From contig NC_091864.1 of the NCBI RefSeq assembly GCF_019399895.1, positions 4,566,001-4,630,000 of the forward strand: a DNA stretch of 64,000 bases. Direction: 5' to 3'. The position numbers and the translations under genes are program-made. Under the pieces are notes generated by a model. That model was not told where the DNA came from. It saw nothing but the letters and a program-made list of their open reading frames with translations, and ran no database searches. Within the stretch, counting starts at the first letter, position 1; each line of letters starts with the position of its first letter. The stretch is from Cardiocondyla obscurior (lineage: Eukaryota; Arthropoda; Insecta; Hymenoptera; Formicidae). This document shows positions 40,401 through 53,521 of the stretch, piece by piece.

Positions 40401-41962
40401 CGCCGGCGGGGGTTGCTTTAAAATATCTGGCTGGTGTGGTGGCGTGATGCCGTGATCAGCAGGGCGGACTACCTCCCAAACGTACAGAGGTTCTCATTCG
40501 GCGTATCTTATCCGCAAGGTCATCGTTACGTTTCGTTTTATCGCTGGCGCCGCCGATTATTAATTCCGTCATGGCTCGCGTAATAACTATATCCCTGCTG
40601 TCGTTTTTCTGCTATTTCGGACCGTTCGTTCTAACTGACGGCCAATCGACATTTCTGATAGCAATATCCGTTTCTATCGGTTTCAACTTACAGCGTCAGT
40701 AATACGTCTACTTATCTTTTATGCCTTTCTTTATTGCGCAGCTTGTAATTCAGCTTGAAATCTCGTGCTGATATTACATTCATCGAGATAAGTCTGCTCT
40801 TGACAAATTGCAAATTGACTTCTAATATCTATAAAGACTGGCGATTGCAATGCCACGGAATTAAATCTCATGCCTCGTTATTATTCATCGCGTGGGCAGT
40901 TTTGTTTATGGATCCCGCGGAATAGTCATTTTTGACTAAGATGGATGTCCGGCATTAAACGCGAAATGGAATAGGAATGCTATGCGTGGCTGACGTCGCC
41001 GGCTCGATCTAAAGCTCGCAATAAATTATTTCGGTTCTGATAGCTTTCGATTCGTATATATTTTTTAGCGTACTCTAATTTCTTTCGGTACGTCGCTTTT
41101 GTTTTGCATTTTATTTGGCCGCTCGCCATCGCGCTTCAGTATTTCTCTCATCGACAAATGCATCTTCTCGACACGCCTCAGACACGATGAAGTGCATACT
41201 TGCGGCATGCAAGTTATAACGTATTCTCAAACACTCGGGACGAAGTCAGCAGGAGTTTCAGTGCGCGAGACCGCCTCTCGGCGTAGTAACGTATTGCAGA
41301 AATATGAGGATTATACGAGATCTATCTCCGCCGTGTTTCACTTTACTACGCGTTACAGCGGCGCATGTTAGCTGCTATAACTCCGCGGACGTTCCTCTCG
41401 TATGTTTAACTTCTTCGAGTTATTATGCGGAAGTAACGTAATCTATCTCGACCTACGTAAACGGGAATACATTACGCACAAGCACGCACCGAGTCTATAG
41501 TGCGTGGTACAACGGCTTTCATCAGCATCTCTTGCGATGAAAAGTATTTTAATTATTTTTATCAAACATGCTTAAAATCTCGTACGAGTATTTCGATATA
41601 ATAAACTTATTAATTTTTTTTTTTTTTCTTAATTATTTCATAAATTTAGGGCAAAGTTAAATTTAATATATTGTTCCGCGCTATAACGAATGAAATAACC
41701 GGACCTCTAACATGGAGTAAATTAATTAGCGAATTATTTAAAAAAGTTCTGACAATTAAAAAAGACCTGGCTCTAATCAAACGTTCGATTTCCACTCATC
41801 TATGTAAGAGTATAAATCGAGAGCTGCTAACAAACGGACCAAACAGACGTTACATCGAAAGGACGTCAGCCTAACGCACCTAAGAGTATTGCGAAATCCC
41901 ACGATAATCCATCACGGGAAAGGAACAACCCTTCACCCGTGCTAACAGCTTTGCGATTCTCA
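37491..41962. other. Non-coding stretch, no gene seen
   Basis: AT-rich DNA at 37800-37970, 38400-38540 and 39120-39260 surrounds CpG-containing parts. The stretch 40320-40520 is GC-rich, with GCGCCGGCGG and a TTTAAAATAT that could be TATA-like, but no initiator sits at a sensible distance. A-rich at 40198-40222. A plus-strand frame at 41099-41371 has no recognisable domain. Confidence 0.4.
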
Positions 41963-42016
41963 CGATGACGAAAACGACGAGGACGAGGACGAGAACGAGA
42001 ACGACGACGACGACGG
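41963..42016. repeat. ACG/ACGAGG-type short tandem repeat
   Basis: Irregular units of ACGAGG, ACGAGA and ACG. A plus-strand frame read through it gives a Thr/Arg-rich start (TRTRTRTRT), a by-product of the repeat and not evidence for a protein. Confidence 0.85.
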
Positions 42017-45000
42017 CGTCAGCGGCTCATCCTTCTCTTCTCCGCCTTCCTCTCGTTACGACGTCCGTCTCCCTTTCGCCGACTATTATTCTGCCCTCAA
42101 CGCTCACATACAAACGCAATATACACACGCACACGTGTACGGGCAAATACGTGCACAGCGGCGGCGCAATCCGCGTCGGCAGAGAATCCTGCAAGTCCGC
42201 AAGCTATACCTTCCAGGGTATAACTCGGGGAAGGAACGGCTGCCTTGGATTATTCAACGCGGAATGGACATCTTCCTCCGGAACGTAATATTAATATGTC
42301 CTCTTCTGTGCGAGGTGGCGCGGAGACAATGGCGGAGATTGTGTTGAATACAGTAATCAGAGAGCGGATTGCGAGCCCCATGGGACTTCGCCGCGTCTCC
42401 TCGCTCGGCTGCCTCGTTGCTTCTCGCCGTTGATCCCGCAGGAACGGCCTCGCCGACGAGAGGGTGTTCCCCGACGTCGCTCGCTCGCTTCCTTCCTTCC
42501 TTCCTTCACTATTTGCCCCGGTCTACATACGTCAGAGCCCGCTTAAACGGTTTCCTTAAGGTTTGTTCGTGCCATTGCAGGACGCCGGCGGATAATTGAA
42601 AATAGGACGGGTCGGCGAGTTTTATTGTGACCCAAGAGAACGCGCCCGCGGAAGCGGCAACTTTTACCGCAAGTTTCAGTTATTAAAATAAACGAATTTG
42701 AATTTTTCACGTCTTTGCGAGCTTTTTATGCGACCATAAATCCCTGAGGAATTTTCGGGGAAAGTTTTTCTTCGCGTTTAACGACGAACAGACGCGCGGT
42801 TCGTTCGGGTTTTCTTTACTAACGAATATCGCTATAAATCAGACAAATATGATATTGGTGATTTACGCCCTTCATTAGACGCGCTATAATACAATACAAA
42901 GCTACTAAATCTTAGCCCCCGTGACTCACTGTAATTGATTGCCGTGCAGATCTTGTTAGCGACAAGTCGAATCTCGGTGACCTATCGATGGCGCGTCGTA
43001 CTTATCTTATATCTTTGCCCGTAATTGAATCTTGCCGGCGCGCTCGAATATTAATTATCAAACCGCGTGACGCTGATTTACCGCGCCGCTGCTGGTCAGC
43101 GTCTCCCGATGTTCCGTTCTCACGAAACCTAAATTGATCTAAGTCGCGATTCGCTTTTTTTTAAATGCCACCGTCACGTTGGTGGCGTCCAGCGCGCGGT
43201 CGCATTTTAATTACGATGGATCAGAATGAGATAATTAACGTTCTCATTAACGGCGAAATTAAATTGGCAGAATACATCAGGTCACTCTTATAATCCTCAA
43301 GCGCAATTAACACGTGCACCGCGACGCTGGCTTCTATCGCGGGCTCGCGTGATACGTGGTAATGGAACAAAAACGAGATATTTACAACAATTGCGAGTCG
43401 CTCTCGGTGCGCTTGCAGTTTACGGACCATGCGGCACATACGATCGCGGCATGCATACGCGTCTACGCAATGTGCATACGGTGTCGGCATAGCGGATGTG
43501 GAGAACGCGGGACGGTGTCGGAACGGTAACGAGCGCGCACAGCCTTCAGGGAGCAGTTGGCGCCCTCGAGGGTGGCAGCGCGACTTTATTGCAGCAATAA
43601 GAGTTATCACCCGGCGATAACTGCCCCCATAACTTCCTAGCGCGATGAATACATTCTCGCGTGCTCGCTTCCTTTCTCTCTCTCTTCTTTGAATGCGTCT
43701 CTGTGTTGTTCGTCACTGCAGTATCTTGCAGCATCCGCGCGCGACACACTTTATCCGCGCCATCGTCTCCCTAAATTGCTTCTCGCTTCTTCTTTCTGTT
43801 TCTCTTCTTTATTCTCCTGTTTTTTCTCCTCGTCTCGCGTCTTTATTTCGTCACGGACGATCCCTTCTCATTTTACCTTCTACCCCACGACGCACAATGT
43901 TCTCATCCGTCTCGCAACACTCGCGCGACACGCGTTCCGACTTATTCCTCCGCTCTGCCGGGTAACAGCTGACCGTTCTCACATTCTCGGACGAAAAATA
44001 AGCGAGCTCGAAACCGGCCGGGAAAATCAACCAGCTGACCAGACTTTCCTTGTCCTTGAAGCGACAAATACGGAGTATCTTAATGAATCGCGCGTACCTT
44101 TCAATCTTTAATTAGGAATGCAATTTTTTTTTTTTTTTTTTTCTTAAGAAAAACATATAGCGAAAGAGAAAGTACGGCGGTTACGGAAACGGTATCTCGA
44201 AATTTGCTAAGTTCAAAAGGCGTGGGTACACGCATATGGAATTGCAGGTGTTATCACGTGTCGACTGACTAGCATTGGATCGGTATTAACGGCAACAAGT
44301 CGTCACGCACGCATTTACAAACGTCACGGGAGAATACTTTATTTCGAGACAACCAGCGAAACTTGCAATTAGTAAAACGAGAATGTTTAGCTGATTAGTA
44401 GGACTTAATGTATCGTGTAAGCGCTATTTTTTATGTTATACAATTGCTATGCTTATTGCATCGGTATCATTACGCACAAAATTATTTGATTTCGATATTG
44501 ATTATCGTAATAACGGTAAATTTATTTCGGATGCAGCAAGACTTTTTTCATATATCTTAATGAAATGTTTAACGTTGTTTACCACGATAATATTATGAAA
44601 CGCATATTAATGGACGGAGCACTTTCCATCGATAAATCCCATCAACGGCGAAACTCGAATAAATCCCGTATTAATTTTTCGTAATAAAATTCACCAGACT
44701 GTTGTACAATAATTCCACAAATATATGCAGAATTAACAGATTTTTCTCTTCTTTCTGTTACGCGATTTTAATTGGTACAAACAGTTAATGTCAATAAGAT
44801 TAATTAAAAATCGTTGTCTAATTGAAACTGTACTTGCAAATTTGTTTACATAATAATATTATTTGCGAATAAACATTTTCCGGCAAATATCCGGCAGTGT
44901 ACATCAAAACCTAGATCGTATGAGTCAAAAATTGATCACTCGGACTTTCCAGGATACAGAATCTCGTTATACGAAGCGAAATCATAACGTATCGCAGCCT

Positions 45001-46799
45001 CAAAACACCTCTCTCGCTTGTCCCTTTTTATCTCTTTGTTCCCGCGCGCTTCTCGTTCTCATCCCCGACGTCGTCGAAATTGCCAGCGAAATATTTCGGC
45101 TTCCAATGTTGCGCGATTAATCCGAAAAGTGAGGCGCAATATCCGAAATTACGGCACACATTTCTCTCGCACCGGCCGCAATAACGAAGAGAAAACGGCA
45201 CAACTGGTAACAACGTATTGCACGATTAACGGAACTGCGGGACTGTAGACTTTGTACGTGTGTGTAGGTGTGGGTGTGTGTATTTGTCGTTGTGTTGCAC
45301 CGCCCACGAAATTTCCGATTTATCTGAAAATCGCGCATCTTGCATACTCGCTAACTCCTTGCCACCGATCGGATTTAAATAATTTTAATGTAATATCAAG
45401 GGAAACAAATATATCGAATTATGTGATATCAGAAAGTTTAGAATTTATTAATCCATATCGTTGTTTCATAAGCAATGTGAATCGTGCAAGAAAGTCAACC
45501 GCAGCTAAGCAAATTTTGTAACGTAATATGTAAAAAAAAAAATGTATTTATTTCTTTTAATTTTATTATGTAAAATATCAAAGACACCGTAGAAGAGAAT
45601 GATTTAGACGTCGGTACTAATACGAGATGTATTTTATTCGAGTCGTTTTGATCCGTTTTATTTTCGATCCATTTATTTTTATCGAATCATATATATTACC
45701 GACTAAAATGAGGAAAGTACTATAGGACCGTAATAATACTGGCGTTCAGCTCCGGTTTAGTCGATATTAAAGTCCGACTTTATATTGACAAAACTTTGGT
45801 GGGTTACCCCGCGTGCCCATTAGTGTGCATTAGAAGTCACGTAATCGATAACGGGTGTCGAGGAAATAGCTCAGAAACCTCAAACAGAGACGCGGTTAGG
45901 TAAGAAGCGAAAAATAGTAGGTTGGGATCCTCGCCCATCGCGTCCGTATGTTGAAACGTTGTTAGTAATAGATGGATGTATATTACAAGCAAGCTTATAT
46001 AACTATTGTCTGACACGCTATGTTATCTTCTGAAAAATGTTCCCCGTTTTTAACTCGATGCCTCATCTCGCACATGACTCTCTTTCTCGCCGGTGTTCTT
46101 CCGCAAAACATGGAAATGCAAATATTTAAGTACAATTTTCACCGTAAGGCAAAATAAATACACTTTCTTCTCGCTTCTCTCTCGCGTTCACTCTCATACA
46201 TTAACTCCTGGAAGAAATAAAAGTCCTCACCGAGAAATAACCGTACCCTCAACATTTTTGGCAAGCTGACCGCGTGGTAACTCTAACATGCTATTTAATA
46301 GGATTGAATTACTTTCGATATTAAATTCGCATTGCGATAATCATTTCGCATGCTGTTTGATCGTGGCAAATATTTTTTTTTCAACGACTGTCGCGAAGCT
46401 GTGTAAATTATACTAATAGTTTTATTTGATTTTAATTAATAAAGGCTTAGTTTGTTTAATTAAATTAACTTACTGTCAATATAATATTTGTTTGTTTGTT
46501 TTTTTTTTTCTTTTTTTTTTCTTTTTAACTGACCGCTTTACTTTGAGATAATTCGCAAAATATATTGCATTTTATCTGTCATAGATTGACTCGTAATAAG
46601 TTGCAATATTAAATAACGTGATTAATATACACGTACACAGGAAACGATAGAGTAATCGAAAGTGAAACGCGCGGGAAGACCATCCGGATAATTTTAAAAG
46701 ATCCATCTCTTATTCGAAGGATAATACTGTAAAGTGAAGAGACGCAGACAACGCTTACAGCGGTATGCGAACGCGGTGGTGCTGACCCCGATGACACAA
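42017..46799. other. Non-coding stretch, no gene seen
   Basis: A short (CTTC)n lies at 42488-42507, a 19-base T run at about 44124-44142, a GT-rich tract at 45256-45286 and a T-rich tract at 46488-46527. GC-rich and CpG-rich sequence at 42120-42660 and 43300-43960 gives several overlapping frames up to 140 codons without domains. A GTAAGA donor-like site at 45900 has no acceptor partner. Confidence 0.4.
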
Positions 46800-48260
46800 C
46801 AAAGAACAGTGGAAGAAAGCGTAGAGTGCTTTCCCAGAGTCGCGGCCGACGAGTGCGGGTTGAGAACAGGCGATCGGGTAGACAATGTTTAAATGCTTTT
46901 CGATACGAGAGAGACGGAGGTTTCATCAAAGCGCGAATTCCTACAAGCTCGAAAGAGACCTTCGTGGAACCGATGCCCGTTCTCTTCGCCTACCTTCAGC
47001 CACTAAAGAAGAGAAGGGGAAGAGGATCGGCGGCGTGGGTGGCGGAAGCCGGTCTCTCTCCCGGAGGGAGGTTTGGTACGTCGGGAAGGGAGGATTTTCT
47101 GGGCAATGGTGAGAGAGAGGACTCGCGAAAGACGAGCTACGAAAGACTGAGACCGAAGGACGCGAGCAGGGTTGAGAAAGGGTGAAGAAGGATCGCGGAA
47201 GATAGTCGGCAAGAGAGAGATGCGCGAGAGATGTTTCTGTATGCGCGGGAGCGTGTGCGTCTGTGTACGTTGAAGAGTGTGCGTGTCCGTACGCCGGCGG
47301 TGATAGAACAGGTTGGTTGAAGCAGGACGAATAAAAGGGGTGAGACGACGAAGAGCATGCGAACCCCGAAAGAGGAGCTCCGCTGCGGCGGCGGTGGTGG
47401 CGGTGGCAAGCGCGGGGCGAGGAGAAAGAAGAGACGGAAATCGCGACGAAGACGAGACCAGGTACTTTCGAAAGGGCAAGCGAGAGAGAAGTGAGAACAA
47501 GGAAGGGGCGAAGAGCAGGACGGACCGGGTGAGAATGGGAAGAGAGAGAGCGAGAGAGGCAGAAGCACCGCGAAGAAGATCGACGACGGGCAGGGGTGGC
47601 AGAAATCGTGCGCGCGAGATGGGGACGAGAGTCTCCCTCTGCGCGGAACGGAGATAGGATTCTGAGGATGGCAGAGGCGGTAGGGGTGGCGGAGGGATAA
47701 TGGTGGTTCCCTCTGTACTCCACTGGCGCACGAATGCGAGAGAGATGACGGCGAGAAGGGAGCCGGCGCGAGGGAGGTTGAAGAGGGCGACGCGGCGAGA
47801 GGGGCAACCGGTGGGATGCGGAGGGAGCTCACGAGCGTACTGGGTGGATGGGTGCTGGTACGGTTTTCAAGAGGAAAGAGAAGGAGAGGGGTGAGAGCAG
47901 CGAGTGGTTGGTGCATTATTGATCCCAGTGTGTGCGGACTGGGCAAAAAGAGGAGCCTCCGGCTCGGCCCGAGAAAGAGACCGAACGATACACCCCCGGC
48001 GTACAGAGACGAGAAAGAGACACCGCCGCGCAGACCGATCTCGCAGACAGATATTAGAAATGCGTTCGCCTCTTACCCGGCATGCGGCGGCACCCGCTGA
48101 CGAATCCACAAGAAGAATCGAGGAAAGAGAGAGAAAGAGAGATATCCATCCGCGATGCGGTGAATTCACACCTGGCTGGATAATTCCAAGTAGGTGGCGA
48201 AGCACGGGGTTACCGAAGAAGGAACGGCGAGAGGAGTGTCAAGGGAGATCGCACGAGGAA
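46800..48260. other. GC-rich block with strong purine strand skew
   Basis: The plus strand is dominated by G and A (GAGAGAG, GGAGGG, GCGAGAG elements) for about 1.2-1.4 kb and keeps many CpGs. All frames stay open for long distances, because stop codons are rare in GC-rich purine tracts on the plus strand and pyrimidine tracts on the minus strand. Minus frames of 288, 269 and 242 codons overlap in three different frames and read as Ser/Pro/Arg/Leu-rich low complexity, so none is credible. This composition is common in insect promoter/5' untranslated regions with GAGA-type elements. A possible plus-strand donor GTAGGT is at 48190, but no start site was identified. Confidence 0.5.
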
Positions 48261-51200
48261 TAATCCAATCCTCAATGTTCCGGCGATCCTGGATATCCCG
48301 AATACAGTGAATCGCGTTTTAAGTCGCGGTATTATCCAGGGATGAATTATTCAGGGAAGACGATAGATACCGTTCTTGTTTCGAGGTCGCTCTGATGGAA
48401 CTCGTATATATCCTTTATGTGCGCCACCGATACCCATAGTCTCGAACACGCGAGGAACGCCGAGGGAAAAAACGATAATGCGACGCGTTACGTTACGTTC
48501 TTTTATTGCATCGTGCGGCGAACGCCGCGTTCTCGATCGAAAAGGAGGAACCGAGAAAGAGACGATTAAGTCTTCAATGACGAGAATCCTTTTCCAACAA
48601 ATGTATATTTGTCCTCCGCGATTCTCTTGTCCTCACGAAAAGCGCTTTACCGTCCGTTATCTCGTCTATCTCGACATAATCTCGATATTTTTCTAGAAAA
48701 ATTGCAATTTCAACAAAAGCGGATGGTATTCGAACAAACTGAACTCGCTTCAATGCACAGGTAATAACAACATTATGGACAATGTGATTGTTCGTTTGCC
48801 TTTTAATTAAGTCATTTCCTGGATTAATCTTTTCGGATGGACAGTTTTTGTCCCCTTTTTTTTTCATTTTTTTTTATGTGATAATATGTATTTATTGTTG
48901 AACTCGCTACGTACGTGTAGACGCAGGTTCAAATAAAATATAACATTATTTCTACTAAATTCTTACGTCATTTAATTTTATTTTAATTTTCGTAAAATAT
49001 TTTATATTATTACCACTTTAACATATGCCCTATCTACTTTTTTTAATAATATAATAGCACAGTGATGCTTGTACGAGCAAACTTTAAAAAATCGGTCGAA
49101 TTACCGTCTCTCTTTTAGTGCCGTGAAGTTTCATTAATAAAAAAGTTTACTGGATTGCAATATCTTTTGTCTCATAGGATTAGCGTCAAACGATCTCTAT
49201 CGTTCCTGTGTACGGTCGAATCTGCAACGAGCATTCAAGCCTTCTGGAGTGTCCAGCGCGCGATCAATCACTGATATGAATCACGACTGTACCGGTATAC
49301 GACACTACCGGTATTCTTTCCAGTTATTTATTATACGTCGAATTTAATGGCTTCGCCACGCGCATTCGACACAGTTTCAAAGAGTAAGTCCGTCGTTATC
49401 GATCTCTCCGTCGACGTGCCGTTCGATCGACGTTGTTGCCGATAGGAACGCCGGCGCGCGCGAAACGTTACGGGGAAGAATTATAGAAAGCCTTTGTCAG
49501 GGCGCGCTATTCATAATGCCATTCACGCGCGCGCGTACTATGAAATTTATTTAAAAAGAGGAAAAAAAAAAAAGTTCCCCTGGCCAGAACTCATTAATCA
49601 GACCGATGGACATTTTATACGACCGGTGAATAATTCAGGCCATTACCGTCAGCACGTTTTAAACGTTCCACAAATGAATGCTGGGAATTCTACGAATTCC
49701 GGAAATTTCGCTGGAAACTCATGTGCGACCGGACATTTCCGCGCGCGAGTGTCCGGCCTCCCGCGAGTATCATGTCAAAATTCACGCAAGTTTTCCGCCG
49801 TCAGTTATTCCCGGCTGTAGATATTTGACGAGGCATATCAAGCCATATCACGATTATAATAGCACTCTGATAAAGGCATCATCGAAAGCTCGTCGTCGAA
49901 TAAAGCGCTTAAAATGGCCCGCCCGCGGTGTCAAATGCTGCAAAAGTGAAACGGCCGATGGTCCTTTTCTGGTTAATAAAGCGGAGAAAGTAATTGCTAT
50001 TGTACACCGATCGATGCGTTTTATCAATCTTTGAGTGGTAAACTTTTTGTTTTGTTTTTTTTTTTTTTGTTGCAATCGTATTAAATGTGCTGCGCTCTGG
50101 TACACAGTTTGATACATATTGCATTCGATACACTGCTTGCAAATGAACAGCGTTCTTTGAACATGAACGAAAGTAAATCGACAGCTTCCAAAATACGTCG
50201 CGAAAAATCGTCCGCTCTCTCAGTTCAGTCGAAGTAAACGCTGATTTTTCTCTTTCCTCGGGATAATTCATTTCTGCCTCACGGCCTTTCAATCTAAACG
50301 CGATAAGTGGCGATGCATGGTGAAATGGATTTTCCCGACTCTACCCGGTAAATAAAGATGCATAGTTTCTGTCGTTATCTTCCTCCCTCTCATCGCAAAC
50401 TTCCTTAATTAAATTCATTAAGTAATTAGCACCGAACAATAGGAATATACAATAAGGTACGTCATCGTGACCAATGGCCTGGCCAACCCGCGCGGATACC
50501 GTATTTCATGGACTTTTAAGCAGTGTTCCCATGTCTGTTTCGAAACACAATAGAGCTACTTCGCTTTGATTACGCTTATCTGCGCACTTTCCGCATCCGT
50601 TCCATATGAAATTTATAACTGTACCTCCTATACGAGTCACAAGTACGGTACACAAATGGTCGAACGTTTAGGCAGTAATTTTCGAATTTTAGATTACATA
50701 CTTTTCAACAGAAGCGCGTACGCGTATTTTATTTTGACACGCAAGTCTACGTGCCAAGTTTAAAAATTTTATTGCTCATATCTACCTATATTTTCATTAG
50801 CGAAAGTACATGTGTGGATAGATGTGTACACCTACATGCCTGTACGAGATATGTCGCATGTCGCATATTAAAACTTATTACACGCGACACTATTTGCATC
50901 GATGCAAGTTTACGTCATACGTACGTTTCGCGACGTGGAATAAAAATTTCAACATTAAATTTATTTTCCATATGTTTTACACGAATAACTAACTAATTAA
51001 TTATAAAATTCATGATGTTTTTTCTTAAAAAGCTCGTCAACAATTTTGTTTCTTAAGGTACTCCTGCCATACAAAGAATTGATGAAAAATGCATTTTTTA
51101 CTTAACATTTCAACGTATTGGAATTTCAAAAGTTTCGAAGCTATGCTGATTTGATTCGAGATCTATGGTAGGGAAAATGTTAAAATGCATCTTGCGTTAA

Positions 51201-53293
51201 ATTTATATAAAATGTGTGACCGTTCGTAGCACGAGAGCGAACAGACGAAAACGTGAACGGGACATTTGCAGTCGATATATTTTGCAATAGCAAAGGATAA
51301 AAACAATGTATCGGTTGTCTTATACATTTTTTATATATGACCCAGTTCTCAAATGCCGCGCATAGCTGCAAAACGTTATGAATTGCTATGTTACAACTGC
51401 TATTCTTCAACAACAAAATACAGCATTGTGTAAAATTTTCCGGGATTAAGATTGATACGAATGAATTTTTCCTGTTTTGCAATATGTATCAGTTGATTTT
51501 CCTATCAACAGTTCGATCGACATTTATAAAAAATATTTACAGAAAATTAGTTTGCCTTACGTTTTGATTAAATTTTACACTAATAAATTTATTTTTTGAT
51601 GCACACGATTTTTTACATACACATTTTCTATTTTGCTCGTCCATAATGTTGCGATTTTTTCGGGTTTTTTTTTTTTTTTTGCACTGCATATATCGTCAAT
51701 ATCGTCAGCGCTGCGTGGATGTTTTTGAAAACGTTAACATGGCGTGGCGAACGAACTCGACTTGGGAAGTATAACGACGAACCCTTGTGTCGAGAGCAAA
51801 GAGTTCTAATGAATGAGTTCTTTCGGCCCAACCGTCCCTTTTATTTTCTCTCGTGGAAGATTAAACGCGGCGCCTATATCTACAGCGAAGTTGAAGCGCG
51901 ATAAAGCGAAATACGAAATGCGCTACCTATTATTTATATCGTCGATATTGGTCACTAATGCTTTACATTAAAAAATCTGTTCAACACAAAAAATTTAAAT
52001 ATATTGATAAATAACTCGGCGTAACGTTACTGTTGTCTTTTATTTGCAATTTACTTTTTACTTTTGAATCAGGACAAAATAAAAAAAAAAATAAAAAAAA
52101 TGAGAAAGAGATTAGTATACGTTGGTTCTAAAAGTTTTGCATTACATACTTTTTAATTTGCGCAGATCTGTATTCCGGTAATTATGCCAATTTAAGCTAA
52201 TGTCGTTTTTATTCCGGCATGCAGTATACTACGTTACCATTTAATGCACCCTGTGCCTTGAGCACAAAGATGCGTCGCAGCGCGTCTACATTTAATTCTC
52301 GGCGCCGAGCCGGTGAGATTAGGCAAGCCGCGCTTCACAAAAGATTCGTCTGCGCTTATTATAGAGAGAACGCAGTGTGAAATATAAATAAAAACTTTTT
52401 TGGATGACTTTTAAATCGCATTAATGAAGTTATTTTAATATTACAAAAAAATTACAGTGAAAGATCAAATAAAAAAAAAAAAAATATGTTACGTTTTAAA
52501 ATACCATTTTTCATCGTTAATTCTCAATGCTTCATAACTTTCGACCGAATCATAAAGAATGGGAAATGCGGATTTGTTACTGTTTGCTTTCTCGAAATGC
52601 TGACAAACGCAGGCGGTATGATGGCAAAGATATAAACGGAAGCCAGCATGTAAAACTAGTCGTAGGTGCGAAGTGCGGACTTTACGAGCGAGATCTGCGC
52701 CGAACGACAGGCAGACCGAGAGGGATGAGGACGGTTCGTGTCGTGGTCACGATGATGGATCAAATAAACGAGCATTTCCATAGCGATTCTGTGTCCAACA
52801 TAAACACTATCGTTTATCATTCGTATGTTGCACCAGTTACTTTCATCTCTATTTCATTTTGCGATATCGAGGATTATTATTTAAAAAAAAAATAACAAAA
52901 TGCGACTCGAAAAAATTGCCTTTTGATATGGAAAAAATTAATTAAAAAAAAAAAGTATTATTTCCATTTATTATATTAACGTGGACATTTTTTTTAAGAA
53001 AAATACACAATTTTATTTGTGCTTATATTACTTAAAAAATTTTGAGGTTTTAGAAGAAGAATACTTACTAACTTTAAAAAAAAAGTTTTATTTCTTTATA
53101 TAAATTGTTTTTTTATTTTTTTTTTTCACTATTAAATTTATATAAAAGTTGGATACGCTCATTTATGTAATACATCTCGATTTCCGAGTTTTCTATTCTC
53201 GTATTCGCACAATGAATGACGACTACAATTGAAAAAAAGTGCTGACAAATGCTGACACATGTTGATAAAAATATAGGAAGTCAGTGCACGCGG
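48261..53293. other. Non-coding stretch, no gene seen
   Basis: Mostly AT-rich, with moderate-GC patches at 48360-48670, 49190-49970 and 52560-52760. The interval 52870-53160 is very AT-rich. Short frames only. A GTAAGT at about 49386 lacks a convincing acceptor upstream. Confidence 0.4.
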
Positions 53294-53330
53294 AGAATTC
53301 GCTTTTGCGTAGAGACAGAAAGCGAATTCT
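53294..53330. repeat. Perfect 12-bp inverted repeat (hairpin)
   Basis: AGAATTCGCTTT at 53294-53305 faces AAAGCGAATTCT at 53319-53330 across a 13-base loop. Two wobble pairs could extend the stem outward. It is too short for an ordinary microRNA precursor. A second, 7-bp inverted repeat (TGATCAG, CTGATCA) lies at 53427-53449. Both would sit in the leader of the candidate exon that follows. Confidence 0.8.
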
Positions 53331-53473
53331 TTCTAGGAAGGTCTCACTATGAATGACAATCGCTAAAATAAAACTGAGGGTAGAAAGTAAGAGAGACCGA
53401 GGAGGAAGTGGGAACTCATAAAGGATGATCAGCTCGTAAAACTGATCACTTCTCGATAACCTGGAGCACCGCG

Positions 53474-53521
53474 ATGGCGAACTACCTTGGGGCTGTCAGC
53501 TTTATCCTCGCGGTACAACAG
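53474..53521 (+). CDS. Candidate first coding exon with signal-peptide-like start
   Basis: An ATG in a fair context (ACCGCGATGG) opens sixteen codons, MANYLGAVSFILAVQQ, a short polar start followed by a hydrophobic core typical of a secretory signal. The codons end at CAACAG before GTTAGC, an acceptable but not strong donor, in phase 0. About 130 bases of purine-rich, leader-like sequence with two inverted repeats precede it. The frame stays open to 53827 without splicing (117 codons), becoming Arg/Lys/Ser-rich with no clear domain, which argues that the exon ends early if it is real. A first exon of a secreted protein or peptide precursor is possible, but no downstream exon was found and no gene is recognised. 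Confidence 0.25.

Noticed and set aside
46941..47946. Overlapping minus-strand open frames of 242-288 codons
   Set aside because: They lie in a purine/pyrimidine-skewed GC-rich block, overlap in three frames and translate to Ser/Pro/Arg/Leu low complexity. Composition alone explains the absence of stops.
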